In this document: positions 13,863 through 26,169 of the stretch, one piece after another
Layout: every line of letters begins with the position of its first letter
How positions within the stretch are numbered: position 1 is the stretch's first letter
Assembly (NCBI RefSeq): GCF_964340395.1
Contig: NC_135564.1
Span: 7,453,361 to 7,517,360, forward strand
From: Glandiceps talaboti
Taxonomy: Eukaryota; Hemichordata; Enteropneusta; Spengelidae
Direction: 5' to 3'
Length of the DNA: 64,000 bases
The notes under the pieces: generated by a model
Told to the model about the DNA's origin: nothing
Databases searched by the model: none
Seen by the model: the letters and a program-made list of their open reading frames with translations, nothing else
Translations under genes and position numbers: made by a program

Positions 13863-14275
13863 CCAGACATACATGCCATGTTCCATATTATGTCCACACG
13901 TAACCAAGACGTAAAACGCAAGTCTTTAAAATCATAGTTGTTGTTTGACAGATGCAAAGTTTTATGTTCTACGATAAGCAATGATATTCCCATCAAATGG
14001 TGAACGTGTCTGAGTGAAACGTACACTATATCTTAGATTACAGTTAAGATCGCTACAAATATTTATTTTTTTCACAATTAAGGTGAATAACAACCAATAA
14101 TCATTTAAGTCTAGTTATGTTCCATTTTTGTCTCCAAGCAAATCTACAGAAATACATCGTGCATGAAATCTGTTAATCTGAAAAATCCATTGTGCAATAT
14201 TGTATCGTTATTTGATGTGTGGCCTTCTATGTACAACTGCAAAAATACCAGACTTCACTATTACATTTCGCAACA

Positions 14276-14735
14276 GTAGTTTTAGTTTATGTCTATCTTA
14301 GTTATAAATTTTGGACAAAAAGACACATTTGTAAGTCCTAAATTGCATATCACTGATGGCATCATCATGTCTTGAACAATTCTTAATCTAAACACCCATA
14401 GAACGCCCCCACCAAATTTTAGCCGTATCTGCTTAGTAGTTAGTACTTTTGGAGTTATAGATTTTTGACCAAAAAGGCACATTTCAGCCCTAATTTGCAT
14501 ATCACTGATGGGATCATCATGTCATGAACAATTCTTAATCTAAACACCACTATTAAAGAATGTTCCCACCAAATTTCAGACCGATCTGTACAGTAGTTTT
14601 TGAGTTTAAGGTTTTCGACCAAAAAAACACATCCAAGGTAATATTCCCACCAAATATTACGGCAGTCGGTCTAGCGGTTTTTGATTTTAAGTTGTTTACA
14701 CACAGAGAGACACAGACAAAGACACACAGACAGGC

Positions 14736-14786
<51 letters not shown>

Positions 14787-14853
14787 TAGATAGATAGACA
14801 GGCATTCACTTTGCCATGCCCATAGCACTACTCAGTTCATTTGTGCTAAAAAT
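14276..14853 (+). mobile_element. Pearl/Helentron-like element, copy 3, 5'-truncated
   Basis: It lacks the GCCAATGGCG left end and starts within a core unit. Two ATTGCATATCACTGATGG units, the conserved CACCAAATATTA block and a CAGA/GATA microsatellite (14697-14801) precede the 3' end with TTGTGCTAAAAAT at about 14841-14853. One arm of the hairpin (ACTGAAC) is deleted. Confidence 0.75.
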
Positions 14854-17094
14854 CGTTCAATCTTGGAAGACATACATTAGTTTTGAAATTCAGTCCTCGA
14901 CTAAGTGTACTTGTATAATTTCTAAACTCAGCATGTTGTAAAATTATACCCTTCCATCGCCCTAAATTGCAGTAGCATTAAACGCAAAAAAATTCGAAAT
15001 ATTACAAATTGGAATATTATGCAGGCGTTTATAATCGTATCAGTGTCTCCAAGCGTGTACATTCAATGCTCGTCAATAACAAACAGACTTTTAACTTAAC
15101 ATTATATTTTAACACAAACATCCACACCTGTTTTCGGTTTTAGTGTTGTTTCATTAAATCGTTGTCCTCGGGGAAAATACAGTAAATATGAACATGCCTA
15201 AAGATCTAATAAATTCGAGAAAAACTTTGCACCACATCGTAGAAATAATTTCGCCAGTGAAATTACTGAAATCCTACAGTATGTTTTTTTTCTGTGGGGC
15301 TGTGTTATGTCTCTGAAAAGTTTGACATTAATGCTATTTAACTATTTATTGACGGGAATGAACAGGCAATAATCGCCAAGTCTTCATAAAAGAGCCATAC
15401 GGACACTGCGCAAACATTGTTTGCAAGAAACAAGCCTCACGATATCCATCAATTATGCAGTGCTAGTTGTACAAGCTTTCACTACGTTGTATACATTGTC
15501 GAGTATATGTATGTATTGTCTGTACAGTGCCTTCACTTGTCAGATAATCCACAAGTCTTTGCCTTGTATCGCACAAGCTCCTTGTTAACGTACAGTAAGA
15601 TTGGTTTCCATGTCCTACTCAAAGAAGTAAACAATTCTGGGCAATCCTAAAAATCTGTGCTTAGCTTCTTCATTTCACTTCTACGTGACCCGCCTTGCGC
15701 ACAATGATTCACGCAGCACACGCCTGTGAAATATAACCACATTTTCCCCCAACCTATCTGTGTTTGTAACGTTCAGCTTGTCAATATGACAGGATGGTAC
15801 ATTACTCTACTCTATAGCTGTGTAATTACATTCGCGGTTATAAGCACATGCAATATGTGGCTATATTTGTTTTTCATTGAAAGGACACCACAAATTGTTC
15901 ATCTCAACACAATATCACGAATAGCATTAAAATCAACGAACAGAAATAATTCCATGCATCTGTCAACCGAGGAAGTAAAATTACATTGGCGATCATGTGA
16001 CCTTTTTTATCCCCTCTTATTTCAAAACCATCAAAACAGAATTACCCAAGCTATTACATATGGTAGTCTATTTGTTTGCCAGCCAATAAGACTTGTAAAA
16101 TATGGAGAAAGAACGCATGCATATGACCTAAACTACTTAGGAAAGGTTTTTCATTTCAAGAAACACTTATTCGGGTTAGTTTGTTATCAGTGATACGGTA
16201 TTGAAAAAAATAATATGCTTCAACCATCCGTAAATCTTCACATTTTATATCACGTGCATACTATGCTGTTTTAAAGTGATTCTTTGCCCATCTTCTTTAA
16301 GTGACAGTTCTTTATTGTACAAGTTTATAGCTCAGGAATACCTTTAGGTGTATTCGTAATATAATATATCGAGTCCTTCCTTTTTCCCCAAAGAAACCTG
16401 ATATTCAAAAAACCTTCAGTAAACACAGAAATGTAATTTTCCGACAATGCCTCAGTAATAAACATTTATGGCTGTGTTAATCATATACCATTTGACTGCA
16501 GCTGTCCATAGACTGCAACTAGCGTATTATATGGATAATATTTCATTGCCGTTTTATATTTCATTCCAGCAATTTCGCTTTATTTCTTTAATTTCTTACG
16601 CACATGTTTTATTACAATGGCATGTTGTCTGTTCACTTGATACGCCACTACATTGACAGTATTTTATGTAAGGGTTTCATTGCCGCGTACTTCGTTGCTA
16701 GGGATCACAGTGACCGATACTCATAAAATCACTCGGGGCTTCTTGTACAATAGAAGCCAATTAACCTGAAATATCATATCTGGTTCTACAAAAATCTTAC
16801 CAACATTACTACACTTTATCGTCTGGCTGGACAATGATATATTTAGTACAGTTCATTCATTTTTAACCCGTGAACTTTAGAAAGGTAGCTTATGCAAGTA
16901 TAGTATGTTAGTAGTAACAAAATGAGCCAGATGATGAAATGCATTTTTTTAGTTCAAATGTTTCAAGCCAGCTGAAGGACGTAAACATGTAGCACATGTA
17001 TTATATGTTGTAGAGTCAGTTGGCGGACTGTTTCAGGTTAACTGGTCTCTATTGTATTGCTGAAGAAAACATGTCACTGTGAGTGAAGGACCGT

Positions 17095-17096
17095 AT

Positions 17097-17127
<31 letters not shown>
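17095..17127 (+). repeat. CA/TA microsatellite
   Basis: CA run followed by a short TA run. Confidence 0.95.
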
Positions 17128-17130
<3 letters not shown>

Positions 17131-17192
17131 GTATATAATTCGCTCTACTAACCGTATTGAGCACTTTTATGTGGTTATATCAACACCCAGTC

Positions 17193-17311
<119 letters not shown>

Positions 17312-18693
17312 AGTGTCTTCCCTGTATTCCAGGTTCTCATTTCTGTACGGTGAATTTCACAATACTGTGCAGCTTTTCTGTTTGATACAACCACGCAAAA
17401 ATCAACAAGAAACAGCATATGCCACACTTCAATTGCAAGATCGTATTTTTGCTACATTTAGTCTAAAAGCAAATAAACCATTTAACTGTATTGCAACTCC
17501 ACATGATGCAGACATTCGGGCACCAATATTTTTCTTAGTATCAAGCACCCGATGAAGGGCGCGTAAAATGTCCTTTGCGGTGTTCATTTGATGTCTGTGT
17601 GGTGGCGAGTGTAGTTTGTTCCATTTATACAAAATGTAGCAAGAAACTGTACTCATTCAATCTTGCTTATCTTAAAGTGTAGCATGTCCAGTTTCTCAAT
17701 TGGTTTCTGCATGGTTATATCAAACAAAAAGCTAAACGGTATATGCAATTCTGTGTCGAAACGCATCGTATTCTGAATATCCAGACGTAAACAGTGTGAA
17801 TAACGAAAAACATGAACTCGTCCTCTTTACAAAACAAAATTCACAGCAATAGGAACTATACTAGGAGAAGCTAAGAGTGCTGTACGTTCATACAAATGCT
17901 ATCGTTTTTTTATAAACAATCTCTTTTACAAGCATTGAAATCTTAATGACATCCTGGTTAATTTTGTAACGAAAATTGAATAATACTACCCGGGATTTGA
18001 CATATATCCGTAAATGAACGATTTCTAAATCATTTAGTTAATGAATCACAAGTAATATGTGATATCTCAAAGACATAACCTACGCACTTTAGCATTGTGA
18101 TAGCTGAAAAATTAGCTCTCGGAATTCCACAGTGCTATCACAATCATAATTGGCATACCTAGAGATATCACACGCCATCTTGAAATATAAGCGAAAAATA
18201 GCAGCACAATCGTTAATATTCGCAAGAATATATGAAAGAAGTGTTTCATATCTTACAAAATTGGTACTTTTAGAGAGCTTGGTTACATCATCATCATTAT
18301 CTATTCACTCACCAAAAAACCTAATCAGTGAATGATTTATTGAAAGAAGTTTTGCTGTCTATTAGATGAAAGTTTACATTGTACTTCACAGCCAACTGAC
18401 GAGACCATATGGATGCATTGCATGGATTGAGGATACCAGCGACGGCCTACACACGCTGTCGAATAATGTTGCTACGAATACGTGCATTCTTTATACACTA
18501 TGCTCGTTTGATACAATATATACTGGCAGCAAAATTGGTAATGATATTTTTTTTTATCCACTCCATACAAGCAAGATGTAATAAAAGTAGTATCATCATT
18601 CATATTCTTACGTTAGATTCTATGCATCCACCCATGCAAGCGAGATTATGCGTCCCTATCGACGAGGCCGGATCTTGTGACGTGTTGAAGAAT

Positions 18694-18705
18694 CGCGCAT
18701 GCGCG
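18694..18705. promoter_or_regulatory. NRF1-type palindromic site
   Basis: CGCGCATGCGCG, a perfect palindrome matching the NRF1 consensus, about 90 bp from a receptor exon. Confidence 0.35.
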
Positions 18706-18794
18706 CCTAATGCAGGCAACATCTAATTATAGCAAAATCTGTCCTAGGAGGCACACATCGATTCAGAAATGAAATAAAGTACAAAGACACTTAC

Positions 18795-18889
18795 AGTGAA
18801 AACACCATTCTCTGTATCTGTCATCTCAAGCAAGGAATAGTCGGCGTCCCTGTCTCCATTTGAATCGATACTCACTTGTCCACTTATAC
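18795..18889 (-). CDS. Natriuretic peptide receptor-like protein, internal exon (GQVSID-NGDR motif)
   Basis: Short exon of 95 bp, acceptor ACCAACCAG and donor GTAAGT. It completes a glycine codon split with the preceding exon and ends in phase 0. The peptide ISGQVSIDSNGDRDADYSLL, followed by EMTDTENGVFT, carries the family signature in which a G-x-V/L-x-I-D segment precedes NGDR, an acidic pair and a (Y/F)S strand. Clearance-type receptors have a very similar GQVSID-NGDR block, and cyclase-type receptors have a related one. It is too short to reach the usual ORF length threshold. The intron that follows is very long (15145 bp). Confidence 0.95.
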
Positions 18890-18980
18890 CTGGTTGGTAA
18901 AAAAAGAATTAATGTTTATTTAAAAATGAAAACTGTGTTAATGATATCATTTTGTTATATGAACAGAGCAACCTCTTTCT

Positions 18981-19072
18981 GCCTGTCTGTCTGTCTGTCT
19001 GTATGTCTGTCTGTATGTCTGTCTGTCTGTCTGTCTGTCTGCCTTTCTTATTGACTGGCACTTTCCTCTCTC

Positions 19073-19111
<39 letters not shown>
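18981..19111 (+). repeat. CTGT and CA microsatellites
   Basis: CTGT array (18981-19043) and, 32 bp later, a CA run (19076-19111). Lies about 90 bp upstream, in transcript order, of the 95-bp receptor exon. Confidence 0.95.
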
Positions 19112-19115
<4 letters not shown>

Positions 19116-19938
19116 CCTTACAACATAGAGGTAAATTAAACATTCTATTGGCGATTACAGATTTCAAAATAATATGTCAATCACAGCAAAATGGCTTTAA
19201 TGGTTTAATATAAAGTACCCCTAAGACGATGATCCTAACACACCATGTAGCCATTTTGTTAAGAATTTATCAAACTTATACATTAGTAAGCAAATGTGAT
19301 TCTGAAATTGATTTTAATGTGATATGTGAAAGGCAGTATATTTGTAATGATATTTTTCATAAGGAGGGGGTTGCTTTTATCTGATACAGAAGGGTGACAA
19401 AGGCATGTCTCTAGATCAACGTTCTAGAAAATATAGGGAAATTTGACTCTACGACCTTTTGAGGGTGTTATGGCGTAGGCATTTCGCGGGTAATCAATCG
19501 TGGTACATCGAAAAGGTGGACTTACTATCCAGTATATAAAATTGCAGGTCAAACCGTTTCGATACCCTAAAGATATCAGATTGGAAATGCATTAGTAAGT
19601 TCATTATTTGGTGTAGTGTTTGATTCCTCCTGCTGTAATGCATTAAAGAAATGTTTCAACATGTCACATGCTGTGAGCTGTGTATTGTGGCCCTAATGTA
19701 ATATTAAATCGACTTGTGACGTTACAACGTACTATACGTTCTCAATCTTGCACTATAAATGTGTGTAGGTTGGAAGACTGAATTAGAGTCGTGTGTTTGG
19801 ATACATTGTGCTATATCAAGTACGCCATGTGTTCCCCGATTGAAATATTTGTTGGTGAAAAAAGGGTCAAGTCTATATTTATCAGACTGGGGCCAAAATA
19901 GATTGACATTGAGAAAAAGCACAATTCGAACACGAGAT

Positions 19939-20095
19939 GTTATGTATGTATGTATGTATGTATGTATGTATGTATGTATGTATGTATGTATGTATGTATG
20001 TATGTATGTATGTATGTATGTATGTATGTAGGTAGGTAGGTAGGTAGGTAGGTAGGTAGGTAGGTATGTAGGTAGGTACATGTGTAGGTAGGTAG

Positions 20096-20127
<32 letters not shown>

Positions 20128-20363
20128 ATGTATGTATGTATGTATGTATGTATGTATGTATGGAGGGAGGGAGGGGGGAGGGAGGGAGGGATGTGTGTAT
20201 GGATGGATGTGTGTGTGTGGATGGGGTGTGTGTATATATGGATGCATGGATGCATGTGTGTGGGTGGGGGTGTCTGGGTGGGTAATGAGTGGGTGGGTGG
20301 ATGGATGGATGAATGGATAGACGGATGGATTGATGGATGGATGGATGCTTGCTTGCTTGCTTG
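19939..20363 (+). repeat. 425-bp composite GTAT/GTAG/GGAT microsatellite
   Basis: Successive GTAT, GTAG, TG, GTAT, GGAG, GGAT and CTTG blocks, all one strand-asymmetric purine/G-rich series. Confidence 0.97.
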
Positions 20364-21278
20364 CCTTTTTATAATCAGCAGGATAGATATACTTCACTCC
20401 TTGTTGGCTTTGGGAAGTAGAGAGGATGTTTCTGTTTCAATAATGTTGCCCAGAATGTTTAAAGATCAGCCCTGAAGGCATTGTCACTATGCAGCCATGT
20501 TTCGAGGTCAAAGGTGAATTAATAGCTCGCGGGGACAAGAGGTACGACGCACCGTGCATTTAAAAACAGATAGTGGGTGGTGAATACGACACTCGTGGAT
20601 GTCGATGGTATTCAAATGAGATGAATTATTGGACCTATGGTAGAATTCCGATGGTCACTACACTATACGTATGTCGTACGTAATCAATATGCAAATACAT
20701 CAAAAAAGGAGAAACCTTTCTCTCCATGGAAGATTTTTAATAATAGACGCAAGAAGTAGCACGAAGTGATTTCATTTCGTAAACACTCATTTCCTAAAAA
20801 CCCAGATGCGGGGTTTGATATTTTGTTAATGGGCATTCCAAAACCAATATCCATTAGAGAGTCACATTGTTCAAACTTCTTTCAAAGTGTAGTCAACATA
20901 CATGATGGTGTGTGTTCAACTCTAATTCGTGTTACTGTTTGTGTGGGATCACATTTTCAATTTGTACACTGCTGGCAAACATATTATCTTTCACATGTTA
21001 TTCATTTTCTTTATGAGAATGATTCGCGATGAACAAAATCAACAAATTTAAATTACAACATTTCTGCACGATGGTTGAATTCCTTAAAGTTACTCTGATG
21101 CCGAGTGTTCCAGATAGAGCCGGGACATCTATTTTGTGACACGTGCTAAAACTCGCTTCCAGGCGTATGTAATTGAAAAATAACGCTAACGAATAAAATG
21201 CGACCAATTTTAAATCCTGTATTTCCTCGTGTGGTCATAATATATCATTTAGAACAAACAATTATGGAAAATATGCTC

Positions 21279-21500
21279 TGGTCGTTCGACGTCACGACAA
21301 CGCGCGTCTATGTCACGGCAACGCGTGTCAACGTCACTGGTTCTGCTGTGTTCGAAATGCGAGTCAAAACGTTCAAAATTACCATTACTTTCCCCGATTT
21401 TTCTTTGATATTACTGGCGCTGGTATAATTATGTTATTCTCCAATATTTTTCTTAATTCAGCCGCAAAATACTCGTGACCTAAGGGTTGTCACTACGAGT
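21279..21500 (+). repeat. Dispersed repeat family A, copy 2
   Basis: Collinear with 3231-3430 and in the same orientation. This copy has an extra short duplication of a CGTCA-CAACGCG motif near its left end, absent from the other copy. Confidence 0.7.
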
Positions 21501-21903
21501 CGATAGAATTAAATGGTTTAATTTAATAAAACTAACTTGCTAAACACATGAAATACAAGAATTCCAATGTTCCATGCATGGTAACATTTTACATCAATTT
21601 GATGGATACATGGACAGACTGTGTATGATGCAGTGATTACGTGTGTGTTTACCAACTATTTACAATTCTCTTCCTGTATGTACAATTTCAATTTTTTTTT
21701 GGTTGCCATTTTTTACAAAATTTTTATTTGATTAAATTTATTGAATTTGGTCTTTTTTCCATATTTGTTCAAGTAGAAACACACAGTAATGTTGTGTTAA
21801 TCATTAATGAATATCCATTTTTCATCCATAAGGTGACTTTAAACGACCCTGATCATCTCATGTCTATGAATGTGAATGCGTTATACGTGATAATTTGACC
21901 TAC

Positions 21904-22039
21904 CTTGGAAGGTACGGTTCCACATTCGTCGGGTAATTTCCTCACCATCACGTGCACTTCCACCAGCTTCAAGGGTCTCGTTCAACGCTATTGCGTACAG
22001 TAAGACGGCATCATGGAATGCGCCGACAAAGCTGTTGAC
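21904..22039 (-). CDS. Natriuretic peptide receptor-like protein, internal exon (membrane-proximal lobe)
   Basis: Exon of 136 bp with acceptor CATAG and donor GTAGGT, entering in phase 0 and leaving in phase 1. It joins the exon at 29530-29849 without shifting frame. It encodes VNSFVGAFHDAVLLYAIAL, then NETLEAGGSARDGEEI and MWNRTFQG. FHDAxLLY, the DGE(E/N)I segment and WNR(T/S)F(Q/E)G are family hallmarks in this order. Two N-glycosylation sequons are visible (NET and NRT), as expected for an extracellular domain. The intron on its right is 7490 bp and the one on its left is 3014 bp. A plus-strand open frame over this exon is an antisense shadow. Confidence 0.95.
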
Positions 22040-22431
22040 CTATGTCAGAAGAAAAACATGACAAGTGTTAGAAATATATTGAGGTTTTCAAGAGTGAAAT
22101 TGCTTTTTGAGTACGGGTCAGTAATTAAGACACCTAACAAGTTACTAAAGCCTCATCGGAATACCTCAGATGGCATCTATGGAGATGCTTCAATGTCAAA
22201 TGAAATTAAAGTCACATGCGAAAGTTCCCTGGGCACGAACAGGTTGTCTGAATATGCACGTCAAAGTGAATTGTTAATGCTTTTACAGAATTAATGTTTG
22301 TCTTTCATAGATTGTATTTTGTCAAACAGTATTTTTAGAATACATCAAAACAGTCACACTACATTTACATTTCCATACACAAACTTACAATACCAACAGT
22401 AACAGACTATCCAACAAGCCCAAGTACAACA

Positions 22432-22605
22432 CACGAAAAAACACGGGTGTATTTGATTGCACGTGCTAAGCAGGAATGAGACAAGTTCCATGCACAGACA
22501 TGCAATTAGCATAGGTAATTTATCAATGCATAAACACCACAGGAGCCAGAATCCCATAACTCTGTTTACTGAACGAATACTATATGGTATAATAATCAGG
22601 TACGA
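22432..22605. repeat. Dispersed repeat family B, copy 1 (two motifs)
   Basis: Positions 22432-22497 are the reverse complement of 24119-24184 (shared GCATGGAACTTGTCTC and CACCGGTGTTTTTTCG-like blocks). Positions 22541-22605 match 24664-24729 in the same orientation (GGAGCCAG-ATCCCATAAC, then GGTACGACT). A related GCGCCGATGTTTTTTCG segment lies at 22733-22770. Confidence 0.65.
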
Positions 22606-23494
22606 CTGAGTACAAACAAACTGATAAAAGGGTCACCTGCACCTACATCAAAGGTACGACTGTTTTTTACCAGTTGTATTTTGTTTTGGCCTAATGTTGT
22701 CACTGCCTGAAATATGTCCTTAACTCACTTCATTCAAGCAAACGCGCCGATGTTTTTTCGTGGGCTGTATCAAGTATGAGGGGAGAAACGTGATTTAGCA
22801 TCAGGTCTGCACATATTTCTTTTTAGGGTAGAATTCACCCCAGACCCCCTGAAAATCAAAACTATTCAAATCTCTCCAAAGTATTCCATGTCATAGCTTG
22901 TTCCTGGTCCTTTTAAATAATACAAGAAATTTGGGGGTTCACCGTCCTATCTTTACGGCTATCGACAATCATATACATACATATATATGCACACATATCT
23001 AGGCATGCACATATATGCATAGAGTAGTCTTGCCAACCCTTTTTACATTCGTGGATCACTTCGAATTAAGCTTTGATTTGCAAATGAAACGTGAATGATG
23101 TGTATATTTGAGAATTGAAAACTTAGTTTTAATTTTCATTTTGAAGTCTGTTTTAGTATAAGCCCGTGTTATATTCGTAATGCCATAGCTCTTGACGAAA
23201 GACTCGGTTTAAGATTAGAGGCATCGTTATACGTTTGCATGGCAACAAAGGCTATGGGAATGCCGTGATTAATGTAACGAATAGTAAAATATTCTACGTT
23301 ATCACCATCCAATAAAATGATACTATCAAGAGAAGAAATGCAGTTTTTAGATTCGTCCACAGCTGTGCGCAACTTAATTCTGACTGTGCCGCAAAGCAAG
23401 TTAGTGCAATGACCCCATGTACCCTATTCACCACTATTGAACATACAACCCATCAATTGTCAAATTAAGATAGGAGCGTACATTTAAATTTGTA

Positions 23495-23725
23495 ATTAGC
23501 ATATTAATAAAGAAGAAATTTTGTCGTCAACCTCTTTCCCGCCAAGCACTTTCCTACCTAAATTTACATCATTACTTTTTTTTGTTATTCGCTCAAAGGA
23601 GAAATTTTAACACCAAACTGTCGATCGTCATTCACTTTCCTGCTGAAATTTATATGAAGGCACTCTCCTAGCATTAGCATATAAATGAAAGAAGATATTA
23701 TACCATCAACCTGTTTCCTCGCAAG
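23495..23725 (+). repeat. Diverged local duplication
   Basis: A block with TTAGCATAT, AAAGAAG, TCAACCT-TTTCC and GCAAG occurs at about 23495-23550 and again at about 23672-23725. A CACTTTCCT-AAATTTA motif also recurs inside. Old tandem duplication of unknown origin. Confidence 0.45.
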
Positions 23726-24028
23726 TAAAGCAGTTCTAAACATCTCCAATATACTAATCTGAATAATTTCTCTTTTGCCATCATGGTACAAATTTTGTTT
23801 TTGCGAGTTCACGTATTTTAATGCTGTGTTCTGATAAAGTGTTTCGCGCTCGTAGAATTAGGTTGTTTTGTTTCCAAACTATGTTTTTTTGCGTCCACGA
23901 AAAAGAGGCTGTATTTTACGAGAATGGGCCGCTGTAATTATTGTCTATCTTCCCAGTACAATGATGATTATTTGATTTATAACACCTTGCTCAATTACTT
24001 CTCTGTGACAGCCTATTAACATATTTGT

Positions 24029-24098
24029 GCTTTGATAAGTTAACAACTTATAAGTTAACAACTTGCTTTGATAAGTTAACAACTTATAAGTTAACAAC
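24029..24098 (+). repeat. 36-bp tandem duplication
   Basis: GCTTTGATAAGTTAACAACT starts at 24029 and again at 24065. Within each unit TTGATAAGTTAACAACTTA is itself partly palindromic. Confidence 0.85.
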
Positions 24099-24118
24099 GC
24101 TAATTACACTGTATGTCT

Positions 24119-24184
24119 TTGCATGGAACTTGTCTCTCCTGCTCAGCACAAGCAAGAAAACGCACCGGTGTTTTTTTGCGGGTT
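24119..24184 (+). repeat. Dispersed repeat family B, motif 1 copy
   Basis: Inverse of 22432-22497. It contains the near-palindrome ACGCACCGGTGTTTTTTTGC. The same core recurs on the minus strand at 54338-54380. Confidence 0.65.
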
Positions 24185-24663
24185 GTAATCAAAACCCCAT
24201 CGTAGTTTATTTAATAAAGCTCAGCAGCCCAATACACCCTCTAACGTATGTTTGTACTGCATTATCGAGAATTGATCATTTTAGTATTAAAATAGCTCGA
24301 GGGTGTAATGGCGACTTTATGTCACAAGGACGTAAAATGTGTTATCTTAATTGAATACAGTAAACGTGATGTATATAGTGAATTGATGTTAACCGATAGA
24401 ACAACTAGAATTTCCATAATAACAACTTGTTATTCCAAATTTTGAATAAATTGTACGTTTTTGGAAAGAAGTTTTATATCCATCTGTTAATTTAGAAAAA
24501 AGTCTGCAAGAATTTTACTAAAATTTAATAGACAGCATTCTATTATAACTCCGAAACGAAAAATGTTTTTCGTATGAAAACATTTCATGAAGGTTCGTTG
24601 TTGTGTGATGTGTATGGAAAGAAAATTGCCTGGTAAATTCGACATGCAAGTAATTTATATCAC

Positions 24664-24729
24664 GGGAGCCAGGATCCCATAACCATGTTTACTGATAGAA
24701 TGCTACATGGTATGAAATAAGGTACGACT
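24664..24729 (+). repeat. Dispersed repeat family B, motif 2 copy
   Basis: Matches 22541-22605: GGGAGCCAGGATCCCATAAC, a TGTTTACTGA block, ACATGGTAT and GGTACGACTA. Same orientation as the other copy. Confidence 0.65.
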
Positions 24730-25140
24730 ATTAATGTTGCATTACAACTCCAACAGACATAAATAAACCACAGTCACTTGTGAGCTAATATTCTATTCCA
24801 GGATGACAATATTCTAGTCTAGGGTGAACATAATACAAAATAATGCCGTTATTAGGTATATACAATAATAATTTTCAAAAAATACCGTTGTTGGTGATTG
24901 TTCCGGAATATACTGAAGTTGGGAAATAGCGGAAGATACAGAGGAAGATACACGGCAATTTCAACGATTCGTTTTAATTCCAAAATCAACATATATAACC
25001 GAAACATAACCACCCATGGCACTCTTAGAAACCACTTTACCCTACCTGACAACTAATCTGCAACAAAAGTGATCCAAAGTGGGTTTTCTAACGCGTTTTC
25101 TAATACGTCCACATTTTAAACGACCCGCCATGTTACCGTC

Positions 25141-25322
25141 CATCACCAAGGCATGATAGGGTATTACATCATTCTTCAACATGTTAATGACTAATATATG
25201 CTGATTACGTTAATTAGCATGATATATTTGTTCACTTACATGTTGAAGAATGACTTAGTGAGGTTTTCTAGTTCATTAACATGTTGAAGAATGATGTAAT
25301 GTCCCATCATGCATTGGTGATG
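25141..25322. mobile_element. MITE-like element with 49-bp terminal inverted repeats
   Basis: The left arm 25141-25189 and right arm 25274-25322 are reverse complements at 45 of 49 positions (outer end CATCACCAA, inner end CAACATGTTAATG). The interior is 84 bp and contains a third copy of ACATGTTGAAGAATGA near 25240. No coding capacity. A foldback or MITE-type DNA transposon is the simplest explanation. Confidence 0.7.
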
Positions 25323-26169
25323 TCGACGTCTTCTACAGTAATGGCAGTGGCGACAACACTTGTTCACCAAAAGAGCATCTCTTTCTTTCATGATGGAAGT
25401 TATTTAAGTAAGGGGCTGAGAACATGATAATTGTGTAGAGAATCTGGGAAAGGGCTTGTTACTAGGAATCCAATAAAATGAAGATAGGAGGGAAGGGACT
25501 GGCAGAGAAATGTGACGAAGATTAATTCTTTTAAATACCTTTTTTTAAATCGACCGACCGACCTATAGGTGCTATGAAAATGTAATGACAAACATAAAAA
25601 ATAGGGTCACACTATACCATTCTCATACTTTCATTACTTTCATTACTTTGACTTCGTAAAGGACTTTTGTCTATTATCAGCAGTCCAAATTTAGTAGCTT
25701 AGTTATTAAAAATGTCATTCACTCACAAATTTCAGGGCTCGATTCCGCAGTACCATATTTTTCAATTAAAAATAGGTTTTGCAAGCAATGCTCAATTATT
25801 TTGAAATTTGTATCTTTTAACTAGTGACTAGCGATTGATCAAAACGTATGGCATAGAACAATCACGTCAGCAAAAGAGATCATTGTCTTGCCATACGGTC
25901 GGAAATCTGTTTTCTATCAAATTCCATGCTCAGATAGATAAAGGGAAAATGTTGTGTGTTGTCATTGGGCATATTTCACATTATGCTTCTATCTACTTCT
26001 AGTATCATATCAAAATATGCCAATGGCTTGCCTATTGTGAAGAGCGGCTTGCCTTTGTATTTTGCTGATACAAATCACATATATGGTACAAATTGTACAT
26101 AACATATAAAACAAGTCTTCATAGAAGACATACTACCTATCAAATATTTTACTTCTCAATGACTAGAAA

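Larger units (their letters stand above)
18890..21903. other. Intron (3.0 kb) of the receptor gene
   Basis: Acceptor at 18890 and donor at 21903, minus strand. It holds CTGT and CA arrays near 19.0 kb, a 425-bp composite microsatellite at 19939-20363, and the second copy of the dispersed repeat (21279-21500). Nothing else was recognised. Confidence 0.85.

Noticed and set aside
13460-13937. Several overlapping open frames over 100 codons on both strands
   Set aside because: They are translations of CATA/CA microsatellites (tyrosine-isoleucine-histidine or cysteine-methionine-tyrosine-valine repeats), not genes.
15726-16193. 155-codon plus-strand open frame, longest outside repeats
   Set aside because: No domain, no splice or start context, composition like the surrounding AT-rich DNA. 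It lies in a receptor intron, and such lengths occur by chance in 64 kb.
22013-22294. 93-codon plus-strand open frame
   Set aside because: Its start overlaps the receptor exon in antisense and the rest lacks any recognisable motif.
23169-23399. 76-codon minus-strand open frame with protein-like composition
   Set aside because: No match to any motif I know and no acceptor/donor pair in a receptor phase; treated as chance.
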